Assembly (NCBI GenBank): GCA_016783505.1
Contig: JADHWK010000002.1
Coordinates: 1 to 64,000, forward strand
Origin: Candidatus Zhuqueibacterota bacterium
GTDB taxonomy: Bacteria; BS750m-G25
Length of the DNA: 64,000 nt
Reading direction: 5' to 3'
Below the pieces are notes generated by a model that saw only the letters and a list, made by a program, of their open reading frames with translations, was not told the DNA's origin and ran no database searches. The position numbers were made by a program, and so were the translations under genes. Shown here one piece after another: positions 42,354 to 51,621 of the stretch; position 1 is the first letter of the stretch, and every line of letters starts with the position of its first letter.

Positions 42354-43193
42354 TCATTTTAACTCTTTCAATTCCGGGGCTGATGCCAACTGGGTTTTCA
42401 CCCAGATCTCCTGTTTTTTGGGCGGTTGCATGCGGGAACCACCCCTAGAGCCACCACTGCCACTACCACCGCGTCGGCCGCCCCCCATGCCACCCCTACC
42501 ACCACCGCGTTGGCGATCACCCATCCTGATGCCGCCCCACTCCAATCCGAGACTGATGGTTTGTCCCGGCTCCGCACCGATGCCATAATCGAAAACATCG
42601 CTTTTCTTCAGCGGAACTCTGAATTCATACGTGTAGATATCTTGGGGAGTGGCAAAGCTAACAGCCGGGCCGCTGGAACCATCAGCGGGAATGTTTATCG
42701 CTTGATCCCCTTTTTTGAGGATAACGGTGATTTGATCGGCTCTGGCCCTCCGCTGCATGAGACGCTCTCTCTGTTCCGGGGTCAGGCTCTCCCAGAATCC
42801 GCCCTCGCCAGTCATTCCCGGCCTTTGCATTTGCAAAAGAGGGGGTCCGCCGGTGTAGCGGATGCCGAAATCCTTCTTCTTTTTCCCGGAATTGTCCAAC
42901 CACAGGGTCAGGCCGCCCATGCGGATGGCCCGCGCCCATTTAGGGTCGTTGAAACGAAAAAGTACGTAGAGGTTTTCGCTATCATTGCACAAACCCAGTA
43001 GCACGCCGCTGTCCTCAAAATAGGTAGTGGGCACACCTTCCCATTCCGGCATTTTACCATCTACCAGCACCGGCTCCGCCGACCAGTGGGTCTGCACCTC
43101 CTGGCTTTTGCAACCCGCTAACAGGATTGAGCCAGCGAATATTAATGTGAGGAGTGCTTTTGCACTCAACGATGTAAAATCCTTGTAAACCAT
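42354..43193 (-). CDS. Lipoprotein with CBM9/DOMON-like domain and Gly/Arg-rich tail
   Basis: 279 residues from the ATG at 43193, which has GGGGTGA upstream (a frame to 43256 is longer but poorer). The lipobox is ILLAGCKSQ. A beta-sandwich domain follows (VDGKMPEWEG, LYVLFRFNDPKWARAIRMGG, LWLDNSGKKKKDFG), typical of carbohydrate-binding family 9-like modules. The tail is an RGGGRGGMGGG-type low-complexity region before QEIWVKTQLAS. It is the last gene of the putative ECF train (93 bp after the previous gene). The function is unknown. Confidence 0.68.
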   Translation of the reverse strand: MVYKDFTSLSAKALLTLIFAGSILLAGCKSQEVQTHWSAEPVLVDGKMPEWEGVPTTYFEDSGVLLGLCNDSENLYVLFRFNDPKWARAIRMGGLTLWLDNSGKKKKDFGIRYTGGPPLLQMQRPGMTGEGGFWESLTPEQRERLMQRRARADQITVILKKGDQAINIPADGSSGPAVSFATPQDIYTYEFRVPLKKSDVFDYGIGAEPGQTISLGLEWGGIRMGDRQRGGGRGGMGGGRRGGSGSGGSRGGSRMQPPKKQEIWVKTQLASAPELKELK

Positions 43194-43286
43194 TTTTTCA
43201 CCCCATTCATGACTGATTGAAAAACGGGGGTGACCGGAACGATTGTTCACCCCCACCGAATGGATACAATTCTTAGAAGCTCCATT

Positions 43287-44069
43287 TTATTTAAGCAAGA
43301 CCATCCGCTTGGTTAGTGCTTGGGGCCCTGCTTCGATGCGATAGAAATATATCCCACTGGCTAGTTGGACTCCATTCACATCACGGCCATCCCAGAGCAG
43401 GTTGTAACTGCCCGGTGCCTGGTATCCCATCTCATAGGTGCGAATTGTCTGTCCTTTCATATTATAGATCAAAACCCGCACCCTTTCCCCGGTTTGCAGG
43501 GTATAGTTAATCTGGGTCTCGGGGTTGGCGGGATTGGGATGGTTGGATACCCTGATGATAGTCTTTTTATCCCCCCAACGACCTTGGCCCATTCGCCTAC
43601 CGCGGCGCCAGCTGCCCGGATCGCGCCACCACAGACCATTTATCTCGTAAACCACAATCACATCCGGGTCTGGACTCGTCATCAACCCACCGGTAATCGT
43701 CAGCTCCTCACCTTCTGCAGGGCGAGCAGCCCCGTTTCCGGGATCATACCAGGGTGGTCCAAAGGCCAGGCGATAATCAGCAGCACCATCGCCATCTTCG
43801 TCTAAATAATAGCAAACCCGCACCGTACTGGAATCACCAAGGGTATCCAGGATTGTGATGCCAGAAACCGTGATCGTTTGTAGCGAATCGGGACGATGCC
43901 AATGTCCATGATGACCGCCATGTCCGGGGCCGTGTCCGCTACCATGGCCACCCCCATGTCCACCTGGGCCACCCCCGTGCTGGGCTAAAACGATGTCGCT
44001 CATTCCAGATATGAGAAACACGGAAAGCAATGTTACCAGGATCATGATCGGCACTCGAAATCGCTTCAT
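43287..44069 (-). CDS. Secreted protein with His/Gly-rich N-terminus and C-terminal FlgD-like/T9SS-type domain
   Basis: 260 residues. After the signal peptide (cleavage near VLAQH) comes a stretch of Gly, His and Pro (HGGGPGGHGGGHGSG, residues about 31-58) that could bind metal ions. A middle domain includes YYLDEDGDGAADY. The C terminus (about 175-260) is a FlgD-like / Por-secretion domain: SNHPNPANPETQINYTL, VRVLIYNMKGQ, LLWDGRDVNGVQLASGIYFY and RMVLLK. This is the typical sorting tail of FCB bacteria, so the protein is likely secreted or surface-attached. AGGAGG precedes the ATG. Confidence 0.82.
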   Translation of the reverse strand: MKRFRVPIMILVTLLSVFLISGMSDIVLAQHGGGPGGHGGGHGSGHGPGHGGHHGHWHRPDSLQTITVSGITILDTLGDSSTVRVCYYLDEDGDGAADYRLAFGPPWYDPGNGAARPAEGEELTITGGLMTSPDPDVIVVYEINGLWWRDPGSWRRGRRMGQGRWGDKKTIIRVSNHPNPANPETQINYTLQTGERVRVLIYNMKGQTIRTYEMGYQAPGSYNLLWDGRDVNGVQLASGIYFYRIEAGPQALTKRMVLLK

Positions 44070-44079
44070 GGTAGACCTC

Positions 44080-44316
44080 CTATTTTGTTGAAATCATCTT
44101 TTTTAAATTCCGCACCTCATTGTAGAACTGGATAAACTCGCTGTTGATGAACTCTACCTTCAGTTGATCAGTATTCCCATCACACTCGAAAGTAAAGTAA
44201 GCCTTTGATTTTTTCTGATCTGATTTGATCAAGCGGTGTCCCTTCATCTTCAGATAGGCTGAAAACGGAAGGTCATCGGTGGTGATGTGATTGTTTTTGA
44301 TTTTATTTGATCTCAT
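44080..44316 (-). CDS. DUF5659 domain-containing protein
   Basis: 78 residues: TTDDLPFSAYLKMKGHRLIK, then KKSKAYFTFE and LKVEFINSEFIQFYNEVRNL. This fits the small DUF5659 family (DDLxLAAYLxxxGHxL ... FF/Fxx F). Cytoplasmic, no signal. It lies 11 bp upstream of the His/Gly-rich secreted-protein gene and may link the ECF operon to it. Confidence 0.72.
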   Translation of the reverse strand: MRSNKIKNNHITTDDLPFSAYLKMKGHRLIKSDQKKSKAYFTFECDGNTDQLKVEFINSEFIQFYNEVRNLKKMISTK

Positions 44317-44436
44317 TGTTATTAACCTCTTTTAACTTGCAGGACAGAGGTCCTTCTCCGTTTCCCATTCCAAGATCTTTCAACACTTCCCGGCGGGCTT
44401 GTATAATTTGACGTCATCTGGTATAGAAGTGGTCTA

Positions 44437-44919
44437 TTACCACCTCCCACCGCCCACGCGACCATGTCGCCCATCAGGTCCGGGTCGACCCCGATGTCCC
44501 AAGCCGAAGCCCTTGCTGTCGAAATAAACCCGCTGTTCTTCGGTTAAGATCCTGCGGACGGCCTGGTGGTGAGCCACCTTTTTCTTCATCATCCTGGTCC
44601 GCAGCCTGCTGATGTCGTCAATGAGTTTGTTGATGGCCTTCTCATCGGTTTTATTGGCGGTCATCAGGGTCCTGAGCCGAGCCCGCTTTTCCCCGATTTC
44701 ATTCTTCAGGGGCAAACCTTCTTTCATAAAGTCCACCCTCATTCCCCGGATCTTGGCCTCTTGTTCTTCCGTCAGGTCGGGGATATTCATCCGATCCCAA
44801 CTCGGGCGTGGACCCAAACCCATTCCACAGGGGCCTTTTCCCAGCCCCTGGGCCAAAACCGGCCCTACGGCCAACGTCAACACCAGCAACCCTGCCAGCA
44901 TTCCCATGGACTTTTTCAT
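44437..44919 (-). CDS. Spy/CpxP-family periplasmic protein (metal/envelope stress)
   Basis: 160 residues with a signal peptide (cleavage near VLAQG). The LTEEQEAKIRGMRVDFMKE, ARLRTLMTANKTDE and RRILTEEQRVYFDSKG sequence follows the LTxxQ helical pattern of Spy/CpxP chaperones. The C terminus is Gly/Arg/His-rich (GHRGRPGPDGRHGRVG). AGGAGGAAGG precedes the ATG. Family members bind unfolded periplasmic proteins or heavy metals; it follows a second such protein and the anti-sigma factor. Confidence 0.82.
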   Translation of the reverse strand: MKKSMGMLAGLLVLTLAVGPVLAQGLGKGPCGMGLGPRPSWDRMNIPDLTEEQEAKIRGMRVDFMKEGLPLKNEIGEKRARLRTLMTANKTDEKAINKLIDDISRLRTRMMKKKVAHHQAVRRILTEEQRVYFDSKGFGLGHRGRPGPDGRHGRVGGGRW

Positions 44920-44977
44920 TTTACCTTCCTCCTTTCAGGTTTAATGTAAAATTTTGGTAAAAATGTGAACTAAAGAT

Positions 44978-45505
44978 TTACCATGGAGAGTTATATTCTT
45001 TAGGTGGTGGATACCCTCTACCCATCCGGCCCGGTCCCCGACCCCGGCGGTGGGGCATCATCCGGCCATGACGGAAGCGATCTTTAAACAGGGTAAAGAA
45101 CTCCTCCCGCTGCTGGGGGGTGAGGATATTTCTCATTTTTACGGTTTTTCTGATAGCCCTTTTTTCCAACTTTGCCTGAAGGGCGGCGATCTCATCCAGT
45201 TTCCGGTCTATTGTTAATGAATCGGATTCCGCATTTCTCAGAAGGTCAATCAGTTCTCCTCGCTTCTGATGAAGTTGATCCCGCAGCCCGGATAAATCAG
45301 CCCGAAAAGTCCCCCACATATCTTCCATCCGGGCGATCTGGGAATCAGTCAGTTTCAGCGGACCGCGCTCCCAGCCCCGCCCCCAGAAGGGGCGTTTTAC
45401 CCTTGGTCGGGATTCCCTCCACCAATGGTAACCAATAGTGCCAACAGCGGCCAGGTTGACAGCCAGCGAAAAGATCAACACGATCAAAAGCCAATTTTTC
45501 TTCAT
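44978..45505 (-). CDS. Periplasmic heavy-metal sensor-like protein (Spy/CpxP superfamily)
   Basis: 175 residues. An N-terminal anchor helix (LLIVLIFSLAVNLAAVGTIG) is followed by a periplasmic helical region with LTDSQIARMEDMWGTFRADL, KLDEIAALQAKLEKRAI and ILTPQQREEFFTLFKDRF, i.e. the LTxxQ repeats of Spy/CpxP and CnrX-type sensors. The tail is rich in Arg, Gly, His and Met (HGRMMPHRRGRGP). It sits 9 bp downstream of the anti-sigma gene. It may modulate the anti-sigma factor in response to metals. Confidence 0.8.
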   Translation of the reverse strand: MKKNWLLIVLIFSLAVNLAAVGTIGYHWWRESRPRVKRPFWGRGWERGPLKLTDSQIARMEDMWGTFRADLSGLRDQLHQKRGELIDLLRNAESDSLTIDRKLDEIAALQAKLEKRAIRKTVKMRNILTPQQREEFFTLFKDRFRHGRMMPHRRGRGPGRMGRGYPPPKEYNSPW

Positions 45506-45514
45506 GTTCTTCCT

Positions 45515-45991
45515 CTATTGTTGATTCGTTTGGGTTAAGGCAAGCAGTGTTTCCCCTAAGGATCCTTCAGGAATATCATCCAGGGTACCCAGCCCCAGGA
45601 CGTTGACAAATTCCACCTCAGGACTTTCCAGCACCCGGGACTCAAAAGCGGTGGAATACAACCTATTACCAAAATGAATTCCGATGACTAACCCCACGAT
45701 TAAAACGGCGGTAACCGCCGCCGGTACAACATACCGATCAATTAACCCTTCCCAAAAAGGCACAGGACTGGGTTTTTCTGCAACCCTTTTTCGGACCTTT
45801 TCCCAGAGAAAAGGGGTGGGTTCTACCCGCTCCCACGTTCCCAGAAGGTCCCAGACCCCCTGAAGCTCCTGGACCTCGGCAGCGCATCGGGGACAGAACT
45901 TGAGGTGATCCGAAATCCTTTTACCCTCCTCTTCGGGCAACTCACCGTCCAAGTAAGCGGACAGCCTCTTTTTGATAAATCGGCACTTCAT
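45515..45991 (-). CDS. Anti-sigma factor with N-terminal zinc finger (zf-HC2)
   Basis: 158 residues. The N-terminal zinc-finger is visible as AYLDGELPEEEGKRISDHL followed by KFCPRCA, giving the HxxxCxxC anti-sigma motif. One membrane helix (VVPAAVTAVLIVGLVIGI, about 89-106) places the N terminus in the cytoplasm, and a periplasmic tail ends TQTNQQ. It lies 55 bp downstream of the ECF sigma gene, its likely partner. Confidence 0.85.
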   Translation of the reverse strand: MKCRFIKKRLSAYLDGELPEEEGKRISDHLKFCPRCAAEVQELQGVWDLLGTWERVEPTPFLWEKVRKRVAEKPSPVPFWEGLIDRYVVPAAVTAVLIVGLVIGIHFGNRLYSTAFESRVLESPEVEFVNVLGLGTLDDIPEGSLGETLLALTQTNQQ

Positions 45992-46045
45992 GGGTTTTTT
46001 CCTCTTTCTGTTAACTTAGACACAGTAGATGCCAAAAACTTTCGT

Positions 46046-46612
46046 TTATGTCAATAGTGGGGACAGTTTTTTCCTGAGGTTCAGTTTGGCCCGGTGAATC
46101 AGGGACTCTACTGCTGAAAGAGAGGTATTCATCACCCCGGCGATTTCTTTGTAGGACAAACCCTCGTAACGGTGCAGGATGATAGCAGTTCGCTGCTTCT
46201 TGGGTAAAGCGTGCAGGGCTTTCTTTACGCTCTCCTCTTTTTCCTTCTTCATAAGTTGGGCATCCGGTTCGCCGTCCGAAGGAGCGGGGAAGTCGTTAAG
46301 TTGGGATTCTTTAGTGGAAACACAATCCAGGGGAAAAAATAACCGGGTCCGCTTGCGTAAGACGTTTAACGAAAGATTAATGGCAATACGATAGAGCCAG
46401 GTGGAAACTTTGGCCTCGTGTCTGAAGCTGCCGGCGGAGTGATAGGCTTTGATGAAAACATCCTGGGTAATGTCCTCAGCATCATGGCGACTTTCCAGCA
46501 TTCGATAGGCTACATTAAACACCATAGACTGATATTTCCGTACCAAATCCTGGAAAGCAGTTTGATCCCCGGCGGCGATCCGGGTTAGATATTCCGATTC
46601 AATCCCTGACAT
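46046..46612 (-). CDS. ECF sigma factor (RpoE-type)
   Basis: 188 residues. Region 2 reads YQSMVFNVAYRMLESRHDAED, then ITQDVFIKAYHS and WLYRIAINLSLNVLRKR; region 4 reads LPKKQRTAIILHRYEGLSYK followed by EIAGVMNTSLSAVESLIHRA. There is no sigma region 1 or 3, as in ECF factors. It heads a train of anti-sigma, two Spy/CpxP-like proteins and secreted proteins, which suggests that it responds to envelope or metal stress and that the genes are its regulon. Confidence 0.9.
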   Translation of the reverse strand: MSGIESEYLTRIAAGDQTAFQDLVRKYQSMVFNVAYRMLESRHDAEDITQDVFIKAYHSAGSFRHEAKVSTWLYRIAINLSLNVLRKRTRLFFPLDCVSTKESQLNDFPAPSDGEPDAQLMKKEKEESVKKALHALPKKQRTAIILHRYEGLSYKEIAGVMNTSLSAVESLIHRAKLNLRKKLSPLLT

Positions 46613-47068
46613 TAAAATAGGTCCTGCACCCCATATGTAAATGAGACAAACGAATCCTCGTTAGGTTTAATTAACTATAAAAGCCCAAATTGGTAAGGAT
46701 TGCCATATGGTATTATACCAAAAAGGGGAAAGTGAGTTAATTTGGGGTATCCTAAGGATTAGACAAGGAAAGGGGCCAAAACTTTCGGATGGTGATCGAG
46801 AACACTGAGGTGTGAACAAATTATGCTTTTTATCGTTTAATCCAGGGAAACAGGGCAGCGCTATCCTTACCGGTCCCTTTGTGGGTCTTTGATAGGTGAC
46901 CCCCCAATTCCTAAAATCTTATTGAGCAAGACGTCCTGTAAAAAAGGCGACTAACTTGAAATGTCAATCGCTTTTTTTGGTTATTCACTGCCTGATATAA
47001 CCTTCAATTGGTACAGAACCGACTTTATCTTATTAGCATCATTATTAGTATATTTGGCTAAATCACCA
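46613..47068. other. Intergenic region upstream of the ECF sigma gene
   Basis: The sigma promoter should lie here. A possible ECF-like pair on the minus strand, AACCT and GTCTC about 15 bases apart (near 46640-46665), is suggestive only. A plus-strand open frame at 46961-47188 mostly overlaps the receptor gene and is not credible. The region ends with the terminator at 46940-46978. Confidence 0.35.
46940..46978 (-). terminator. Rho-independent terminator after the TonB receptor gene
   Basis: On the minus strand GCGATTGAC and GTTAGTCGC form a stem with two imperfect pairs around ATTTCAA and are followed by six T. It lies 90 bp past the stop of the receptor gene. Confidence 0.6.
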
Positions 47069-49471
47069 TTAAAACTCGAAACTGACCCCACCGACCGGCA
47101 GAATGCTAAACTGATAGACGGTATTCCGGGCCCCATCAACATTGTATTCATAAAAGGCTATGTTACGGCGATTGTAAGCGTTTTCTAAGTCCAAATAAAC
47201 TACAATGTTCCAGTTTTTGAAATGGTAACGGTTATCGAACCGGATGTCCAACCGGTGATAGGGTGGGTAGCGCTGGGAGTTTATTTCTCCGTCAACCCAG
47301 ACGGAGTCACGGGTTACCGGGTCAAATTCCCAATCTTTAGGGGTATAGGGCAGTCCCCCCAGGTATCGCCAGCGGAAGGCCAGCTCCAGTTCGTCCCCCC
47401 CAATGGGAAGCACGTGGGTCAGGAATCCCAGGGGAGAACTCTGCCATTTCTTATACCAATCGAATCTTTTAAAACAGGTTTTGACCCCAAATATATAGGT
47501 GAACACATGGCGGAAATCGTAATCCCAATTGAATTCTCTTACCTGCGCATCTTCCCGGGGGTCCTGGGCCCGTGATATACCGTAGGAATAACTAATAGTC
47601 CCATAATAATTTTTAACCAATTTCTGCTGCAAGAAGAACTCTATTCCCCGGGAGAATCCCTCTCCCTCATTCACCAATTTCCAGGAGCGAAAGGTATCGT
47701 CCGAACTTAAAAACTGCTCCCCTATCAGAATATCATTGTAGAGCTTCCAATAAGCCTCGATGCTTCCCAATAGTCCCTCGCCCAGCAGATGTTCAAACCC
47801 GAGGACAAAATGCCGACAATGGTGGTTTTTGACGGTGCGGTTTCCCCCATTTGGATCCTGGGTGTAATAATAGTAGGGGGGAGTCTGATAAAACTCCCCG
47901 TAGACTGCATTTATGCTTGTCAAGTTTGAAAGATGATAGGTTAATCCCAGTCGGGGGCTTAAGTTTTTTCTCCGGCTGTAATCGAAATAATCATGTCGTA
48001 ACCCCAGGTTGAGCATTAGCTTTTCCACCGGCCTCCACTTAAACTGGATGTAGACAGCGGATTTGAAGGATTTTATTCGGTCGTTGGTATCGTGGGCGGG
48101 GGTAATTACCGTGGTATCAGCGTTAGTGTTGCCGCTAAAATAATATTCAGTGGTATCAGCTCCCCACCAGATTTCATGATCGAACCGAACGGGTTTATAA
48201 GATATGCCCCATCCCATTTCATTGCGTCTGGAGAATTGGTAGGTAAAATCAGCCTTGGCGGTATATTCTATTTCGATTGATTTGTTGTCATAAACGACCG
48301 TTCCATCCTCCTCATCGACCATAGTGTCCCAGAAGTTGAGGGATTTGGAAATGGTGAACAGGGAATATCCCTTTTTGCTCCACAGGGACTTCCAGGTCAG
48401 CCCCAAGGCGTATTGATGTGAACGGGCCTCCACCCTGTTGGCCCCACGGGAGTAGGCCCCTTCCTCTTCAATTTTTATATAGTCGCTACCGTAAATACCG
48501 TTGAATATTAGCCAATTTCTGGGCCCCAGATCGTAGACGGCCTTTCCCTGGGTATCCCAGTAGTGGGGCACGGCGGTCAACCCGATGGGGCTTAAGATCA
48601 GGTCCAAGTAGCTCTTGCGGGCTGAGAAAAGCCACGAGCCTCTGCCGTTAGCTAAAGGCCCTTCAAAGGTTCCTCCGGCCCCAGCCATGCTCAGGTTCAG
48701 ATCCCCCACCAGCCGCTCCCGGTTACCCTCCCTCAGGGAAATATCCAATACCGAGGAGAGTTTGTCCCCGTACTTAGCGGGAAACCCCCCGGTAATAAAA
48801 TCTATCTCCTGGATGAAATCGGTGTTAATCATGTTGATGGGACCCCCGGTGCCCCCCTGGTATCCAAAGTGATTGGAATTGGGAATTTCGATATTATCCA
48901 GCAGGGTCAGATTCTCAATGGGGCTGCCCCCCCGGACGATGATTTCGTTGTTCTGATCGTTGGAGTTGGCCACGCTGGGCAGGGCCTGGATCACCCGCTG
49001 CACATCCTCAGCGGCCCCGGGGGCGCGGCGAATCTCCTCATAGTTGAGACTGCGGCTGGAAGTAAAGGCATCATTGGTCTTGGAAAAATAATTGGCGGTA
49101 ATGGTGACCTCTTCCCCCCTTAAAATCTCCCCGGCCATCTGGACAACCAGCGTGGTGGCCCTATTAGGATTAACGATGACGTCGGTCTTGACCACGGGAC
49201 GATAACCCATCATCATCACTTTCACGTTGTAGCTTCCCGCGGGAACGTTTTCAACCACAAACTTTCCGTCCGGCCCCGTGGCCGCCCCCATGGGGGTGTC
49301 CATCAAGATCACGTTGGCAAAGGGCAGGGGCTGCTGGGTGGATCGGTCCCTGATGATCCCTTTAAGGGACCCCACAGGCCTTTCCTCTTCCTGACCAAAA
49401 GCCGGATTAAGGAGAAAAATGATGGCCATAGCTAACGAAAAAAAAGAATGTGAGTTTTTCATCATCTTCAC
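47069..49471 (-). CDS. TonB-dependent receptor with carboxypeptidase-regulatory-like domain
   Basis: 800 residues. Signal peptide (cleavage near AFGQE), then a CarboxypepD_reg-like domain at about 30-120 (GSLKGIIRDRSTQQPLPFAN, GKFVVENVPAGSYNVKV). The plug follows: EDVQRVIQALPSVANSNDQN and IIVRGGSPIENLTLLDNIEI. The beta-barrel ends with VGGVSFEF, a C-terminal Phe as expected. It is a SusC-like outer-membrane importer of a large ligand, not specified. The start lies 11 bp after the rnr stop, so the two may be cotranscribed. Confidence 0.9.
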   Translation of the reverse strand: MKMMKNSHSFFSLAMAIIFLLNPAFGQEEERPVGSLKGIIRDRSTQQPLPFANVILMDTPMGAATGPDGKFVVENVPAGSYNVKVMMMGYRPVVKTDVIVNPNRATTLVVQMAGEILRGEEVTITANYFSKTNDAFTSSRSLNYEEIRRAPGAAEDVQRVIQALPSVANSNDQNNEIIVRGGSPIENLTLLDNIEIPNSNHFGYQGGTGGPINMINTDFIQEIDFITGGFPAKYGDKLSSVLDISLREGNRERLVGDLNLSMAGAGGTFEGPLANGRGSWLFSARKSYLDLILSPIGLTAVPHYWDTQGKAVYDLGPRNWLIFNGIYGSDYIKIEEEGAYSRGANRVEARSHQYALGLTWKSLWSKKGYSLFTISKSLNFWDTMVDEEDGTVVYDNKSIEIEYTAKADFTYQFSRRNEMGWGISYKPVRFDHEIWWGADTTEYYFSGNTNADTTVITPAHDTNDRIKSFKSAVYIQFKWRPVEKLMLNLGLRHDYFDYSRRKNLSPRLGLTYHLSNLTSINAVYGEFYQTPPYYYYTQDPNGGNRTVKNHHCRHFVLGFEHLLGEGLLGSIEAYWKLYNDILIGEQFLSSDDTFRSWKLVNEGEGFSRGIEFFLQQKLVKNYYGTISYSYGISRAQDPREDAQVREFNWDYDFRHVFTYIFGVKTCFKRFDWYKKWQSSPLGFLTHVLPIGGDELELAFRWRYLGGLPYTPKDWEFDPVTRDSVWVDGEINSQRYPPYHRLDIRFDNRYHFKNWNIVVYLDLENAYNRRNIAFYEYNVDGARNTVYQFSILPVGGVSFEF

Positions 49472-49482
49472 CCCTCATTACT

Positions 49483-51621
49483 CTATTCCGATAGTGCAAA
49501 ATCCACCGTGCGGGTATTCTTATCCACCCGCACCACCCTGACTTTCACGTGATCCCCCAGCCGATAGCGGTTCCCGAATGTCCTTCCCACCAGCGTTAAT
49601 CGCTTCTCATCAAAGACGTAATAATCATCTTTCAGGTCGGTGATGTGTACCAACCCTTCGACTAAAAGTTCCGTGATCTCCACAAAGATGCCGAATGCCA
49701 CCACCCCGGAGATAATCCCTTTGTATACTTCACCGATGTGATCTTTGAGGTATTCAATCTGTTTCAATTTTATGGACATCCTTTCTGCTTCCACAGCTCG
49801 GATCTCCATCTCCGTTGAGTGGTTGCAGATGGGCTTTAGGCTCTGTCCGATGGCTCTTTTTCGTTCCGGTTGGACGGGGTTTTCATATTGGGCCAGCAGC
49901 CGGTGGACCATTAGATCGGGATAGCGCCTGATGGGGGAGGTAAAATGGGTATAGTGCTTGAAGGCGAGCCCAAAGTGCCCGCTGTTTTTGGGGCTGTAGA
50001 TGGCTTTCATCATGGACCGGAGGGCCACCTCCTCAATGACCACTTTCTCCTCGGTGCGCTTTATTTTCCGCAGGAATTGCTGAAAGTCCATCGGGGTGAC
50101 CGGGTCTTTATGGTTAAAGGTGTAACCCATTGCCCGCACGAACGCTGAGAACTGCTCCAATTTTTTGTCACTCGGCCGTTCGTGCACCCGGTAGACAAAG
50201 GGAAGGCGTTCATTTCTGCGCTTTCGGGCGATGTATTCGGTTACCGTGCGGTTGGCCAGCAGCATAAACTCCTCGATCAGCCGGTGACTCTCCAGCCGCT
50301 CCCTGTGCCTGATTTCTGTCGGTCTCCCATTCCCATCCAGGGTGATCTTCACCTCAGGAAGGTCAAAGTCCATGCTGCCCCGGTAAACCCGCTTCTTCAA
50401 GAGCGTCTGACTTAGCTGATACATCCTTCGGATCGCTTCATAAAATTCTCGGTCTGGATCCCCCTGTGATGGTCCTTCGCCCCTTTTAACCGCATCAATA
50501 ATCTTCTGCACCTCCTCATAGGTGAACCTCCTCCGGCTGCGGATGACCGATTTACGGATCGCATAATCCAGCAGGTCTCCTTCGGTATTTAGCTTCATGA
50601 TAACCGAATAGGTGAGTCGTTTCTCGTTGGGTTTAAGACTGCATAGCTCATTAGAGAGCCTCTCCGGCAGCATAGGGACCACCCCATCAACCAAGTAGAC
50701 GCTGGTGCCCCGCTTAAGCGCCTCCTGATCTACAACGTTCCCTGCCAGCACGTAATGGCCCACGTCGGCAATGTGGGCACCCAGTTCGATCTCACCATTC
50801 CCCAGTCTCTCTATCGAGACGGCATCGTCGAAGTCCCGGGCGTCCTCGGGGTCAATGGTGAAGATTACCTTATCGGTCAGATCCAGCCTGCCGGCCGCTC
50901 CCGGGTCCTCCACCAGCCCATCGCCCATCATGTCCACCTCCTGGAGAACATCAGGGGGAAAGGTAGTGGGAATGGCAAAATGGCGGATGACCACTTGAAA
51001 GTCCAGGGCCGGGTCATCGGCCTCACCTAAGACTTCTGTCACCTCCCCCTGGAGTGGCCTGTGGGATGACCCCCAGTCCACCACCTTCACCACCACCCGC
51101 TGACCGGTCTCTGCTCCGGCGGATTTCCCCTCTGGGATGAAGATGTCCGGGCACTTTATATTGTCCGGAAAAAACAGCCCAAAGTTTCCTTCCTTCCGAT
51201 ATATGCCCACAAACTCCATGCGGGTTCGTTCCATCACCTGAACAACCTTACCCTCGGGAGCCTGGCCCTGCCGGCGGGCGAAGAGGGCCACCTGAACCCG
51301 ATCCTCGGGAAAGGCACCCCCGAGATTTCGTCGGGGTATGAATACGTCCTCGCCCCCGTCGTCCCGGATCAAAAACCCATAGCCCTGGGTTTTCAAGTGG
51401 ACCTTGCCGGTCACCAAATTGACCCGCTGGGAGAGGCCGTACCTTCCCCCCCGAAACCGCAACACCCGGCCCTCCCCCTCCAGTCCGGCCAGGGCATCCC
51501 GAAAATCGGCATATTGCCCAGGGTTCAGTTTCAATTCCCGGAACAGATCCCGTTTACGGAAGGTGCGATCAGGATGGAGTTTTAAAAATTTGACGATTTT
51601 TTCTTTCAATGCCACCTTCAA
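49483..51621 (-). CDS. rnr: Ribonuclease R (RNase II family)
   Basis: 712 residues, typical of RNase R. Order: N-terminal winged helix (RTFRKRDLFRELKL), cold-shock domains (GYGFLIRDDGGEDVFI), RNB catalytic domain with TIDPEDARDFDDAVSIE (the clustered Asp residues bind the two metal ions), then GHFGLAFKHYTHFTSPIRRY and PDLMVHRLL, and a C-terminal S1 domain (VYKGIISGVVAFGIFVEI). It degrades structured RNA 3' to 5'. The longest frame starts with TTG at 51621; the ribosome site AAGGAG is too far for comfort, and TTG 51606 is an alternative. Confidence 0.94.
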   Translation of the reverse strand: MKVALKEKIVKFLKLHPDRTFRKRDLFRELKLNPGQYADFRDALAGLEGEGRVLRFRGGRYGLSQRVNLVTGKVHLKTQGYGFLIRDDGGEDVFIPRRNLGGAFPEDRVQVALFARRQGQAPEGKVVQVMERTRMEFVGIYRKEGNFGLFFPDNIKCPDIFIPEGKSAGAETGQRVVVKVVDWGSSHRPLQGEVTEVLGEADDPALDFQVVIRHFAIPTTFPPDVLQEVDMMGDGLVEDPGAAGRLDLTDKVIFTIDPEDARDFDDAVSIERLGNGEIELGAHIADVGHYVLAGNVVDQEALKRGTSVYLVDGVVPMLPERLSNELCSLKPNEKRLTYSVIMKLNTEGDLLDYAIRKSVIRSRRRFTYEEVQKIIDAVKRGEGPSQGDPDREFYEAIRRMYQLSQTLLKKRVYRGSMDFDLPEVKITLDGNGRPTEIRHRERLESHRLIEEFMLLANRTVTEYIARKRRNERLPFVYRVHERPSDKKLEQFSAFVRAMGYTFNHKDPVTPMDFQQFLRKIKRTEEKVVIEEVALRSMMKAIYSPKNSGHFGLAFKHYTHFTSPIRRYPDLMVHRLLAQYENPVQPERKRAIGQSLKPICNHSTEMEIRAVEAERMSIKLKQIEYLKDHIGEVYKGIISGVVAFGIFVEITELLVEGLVHITDLKDDYYVFDEKRLTLVGRTFGNRYRLGDHVKVRVVRVDKNTRTVDFALSE

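Noticed and set aside
46961-47188. Plus-strand frame of 75 codons near the ECF gene
   Set aside because: Half of it overlaps the TonB receptor gene on the other strand and it shows no family features.
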